Assembly (NCBI GenBank): GCA_037481935.1
Contig: JBBFKQ010000007.1
Span: 1 to 64,000 of the forward strand
Source of the DNA: Aquificaceae bacterium
GTDB taxonomy: Bacteria > Aquificota > Aquificia > Aquificales > Aquificaceae
Reading direction: 5' to 3'
Length of the DNA: 64,000 nucleotides
Numbering within the stretch: the first letter of the stretch is position 1; every line of letters begins with the position of its first letter. The notes below the pieces were generated by a model, which did not search any database, was not told the DNA's origin, and saw only the letters and a list, made by a program, of their open reading frames with translations. Made by a program: the position numbers and the translations under genes. Positions 62,695 to 64,000 of the stretch are shown piece after piece.

Positions 62695-63818
62695 TTAGGG
62701 TTCTTCAGGTAGTGGACGGTCTTGGTTGGGGAGGGACAAAGGAACAGACATATCTGATAACGAGGGAGCTTTCTCTAAGGGGTATTGAGGTTCATGTGGC
62801 TCTCTCTTTCCAGTATGAGCTTATGGTGAGAAAGCTCAGAGAGTATCCCGTAAAGCTTCACTTCTTTGAAAACCACAACAGACTCTCCCGCCTCAACCTT
62901 GCAAACTACTACAGGCTCTGGAAGATACTCAAAGAGGAAGAATTTGATATAGTTATTGCCAACTCTCCCCATGCCCTTGACTTTGTGAGGCTATCCTTAC
63001 TCTTTCTAAGGAAAAAGCCAAAGGTTATAGCTTACAAGAGGACGGGCAAGGGTTCCAGCCAAGTTTCCAAACTGCTAAAGTATTCAGTTGCAGACAGGAT
63101 TGTGGTGGTGGACAGGACAACCCTTGAAAAACTAAGGCGTGAGGGCTTTTTTCCAGAGAGGCTCGTCTACATCCCCAGCGGTCTTGACCTTCAGAGGTTC
63201 AGACCCGTGGAAAAGGAGAAGGCCTTAGAGAAGAGAAAAGAGCTTGGTATCCCCCCAGACTGGAAGGTTTTTATAAACGTGGCAAACTGGAACCCAGAGC
63301 ACAAGGGTCAGCCACTTCTGATAGAGGCCTTCTCAAGGCTGAACTGTCGTGACTGTATTCTCCTTCTCGTTGGTCTCCAGACGGATGACTACGCCCCGGA
63401 ATACGCAAAAAGGTATGGGCTTGAGGGTAGACTTCTGGGGCTTGGCTTTAGAGAAGATGTGCCAGAGCTTATCAACATGGCAGATTTTTTTGTCTTTTCC
63501 TCCTATTTTGAAGGCGTTGCCGGTGCAGTCCTGCAGGCTATGGCATGCGGAAAGCTAGTAATATCAACTCTTGCTGGTGGTATAGCAGACTATGTTAAAG
63601 ATGGTGAAAACGCTCTTGCAGTTCCTGTGGGGGACCTCCATGGGCTTGTGCAAAAGATGAGGCGTGCTCTTGGTCTGTCAAAAGAAGAATGTGAGAGTAT
63701 TTCCAGAAGGGCAATAGAAACAGCCCGGGAGTATTCCATAGAGAAGACCGTTGACATGTATATTGAGCTATTCAGGGAGCTTCTGGGTATATCCTCAGCC
63801 CATCAAAGTAGTCCATAA
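62691..63818 (+). CDS. GT4-type glycosyltransferase
   Basis: 375 residues with GT-B fold. Acceptor domain start VLQVVDGLGWGGTKEQTYLI TRELS; nucleotide-sugar domain with FINVANWNPEHKGQPLLIEA and the family E-x7-E-like motif SYFEGVAGAVLQAMACGKLV. It is probably involved in lipopolysaccharide or other surface glycan synthesis. Its last 47 nt overlap the convergent apbE-like gene. Confidence 0.88.
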   Translation: MIRVLQVVDGLGWGGTKEQTYLITRELSLRGIEVHVALSFQYELMVRKLREYPVKLHFFENHNRLSRLNLANYYRLWKILKEEEFDIVIANSPHALDFVRLSLLFLRKKPKVIAYKRTGKGSSQVSKLLKYSVADRIVVVDRTTLEKLRREGFFPERLVYIPSGLDLQRFRPVEKEKALEKRKELGIPPDWKVFINVANWNPEHKGQPLLIEAFSRLNCRDCILLLVGLQTDDYAPEYAKRYGLEGRLLGLGFREDVPELINMADFFVFSSYFEGVAGAVLQAMACGKLVISTLAGGIADYVKDGENALAVPVGDLHGLVQKMRRALGLSKEECESISRRAIETAREYSIEKTVDMYIELFRELLGISSAHQSSP

Positions 63819-63999
63819 AAGCCCTGTTCACATAAAGACTTCCATCCCTAAAGAGGAGAAGAACTCCAATATGGGGGTTTTCCCTCAAAAACCTTTCCCT
63901 GCTTTCGTCATCCATAGCAAGGAGGGCAGTCTCCAGTGCGTCGGTAATTGTGCAGTCGCTATAGGCTACCGTTGCCTGAACAAGGCTGTTTTCCCTTCC
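63772..63999 (-). CDS. ApbE-like FAD:protein FMN transferase, C-terminal part
   Basis: A partial gene cut by the window edge; 75 residues to the TGA at 63772-63774. The motif VAYSDCTITDALETALLAMD matches the ApbE C-terminal A-D-A-L-x-T-A-L motif, followed by a beta pair (IGVLLLFRDGSLYVNRAF). ApbE attaches FMN to redox proteins such as Nqr/Rnf subunits. The start lies outside the window. Confidence 0.62.
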   Translation of the reverse strand, partial: GRENSLVQATVAYSDCTITDALETALLAMDDESRERFLRENPHIGVLLLFRDGSLYVNRAFMDYFDGLRIYPEAP

Positions 64000-64000
64000 A

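Overview
The window looks like the chromosome of a thermophilic Aquificales bacterium of the Hydrogenobacter/Thermocrinis kind. The evidence is a set of reductive-TCA-cycle genes (aconitase, LDH-like malate dehydrogenase, fumarase alpha chain, and a SucD-like protein of the length expected for citryl-CoA synthetase small subunit CcsB), very tight gene packing with 1-20 nt overlaps, AG-rich codons (AGG/AGA, ATA) and a type-2 TrpB. The genus is inferred from protein content only; no rRNA is present.

Layout. (1) 0.08-15.5 kb is host: a coiled-coil membrane protein, tgt, a TPR protein, a flagellar basal-body/switch run (flgB-flgC-fliE-fliF-fliM-fliN), a chemotaxis run (cheZ-cheY-soluble receptor-cheR-cheB), a thioredoxin-like/TolC/CcdA group, hisH-pyrF, then queC and tRNA-Leu(CAA) on the minus strand. 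(2) 15577-38498 is a complete-ended, 22.9-kb transposable prophage with all clear genes on the plus strand: an unknown helical protein, a MuA-like DDE transposase, a MuB-like ATPase, a replication/recombination block (Zn-ribbon protein, unknown helical protein, DnaC/IstB-like ATPase, HTH protein, Hjc-like nuclease), a Mu-type packaging block (DUF2730-like, wHTH, DUF3486 small terminase, large terminase, portal, MuF with a C-terminal toxin-like extension, prohead protease, scaffold), an N4-gp56-type capsid, Mu/P2-type connectors, and a contractile P2-like tail (sheath, tube, chaperones, tape measure, U, X, D, V, fibre). Both ends carry long inverted repeats with palindromic probable transposase sites. 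The insertion lies in a HEPN (HepT) toxin gene; a 5-bp target duplication is absent and the middle of the toxin gene is missing. (3) 38.55-64 kb is host again: the surviving MntA antitoxin, an AEC permease, a NurA-like protein, obg, uvsE-uvrC, acn-coiled coil-mdh-fumA, a lipoprotein, a secreted protein, ccsB, a lytic transglycosylase, argF, glmS, trmFO overlapping the SRP RNA gene, trpB2-tetR, uvrD, an unknown protein, pgi/pmi, terC, a glycosyltransferase and the 3' end of an apbE-like gene.

How it fits together. Aconitase, Mdh, FumA and CcsB are steps of the reductive TCA cycle. UvsE, UvrC, UvrD and the NurA-like protein are DNA repair functions. tgt and queC belong to queuosine/7-deazaguanine metabolism. 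Four host genes have a TATAAT-like box exactly 6 nt before the start codon (at 82, 41720, 51628 and 60073), which suggests leaderless mRNAs.

The most unusual object is the prophage: Mu-like transposition, its own helicase-loader-like ATPase and resolvase-like nuclease, a non-Mu capsid and a P2-like tail. It has no recognisable baseplate wedge genes (W, J, I), lysis genes or repressor, and it carries a probable MuF toxin with an overlapping candidate immunity gene.
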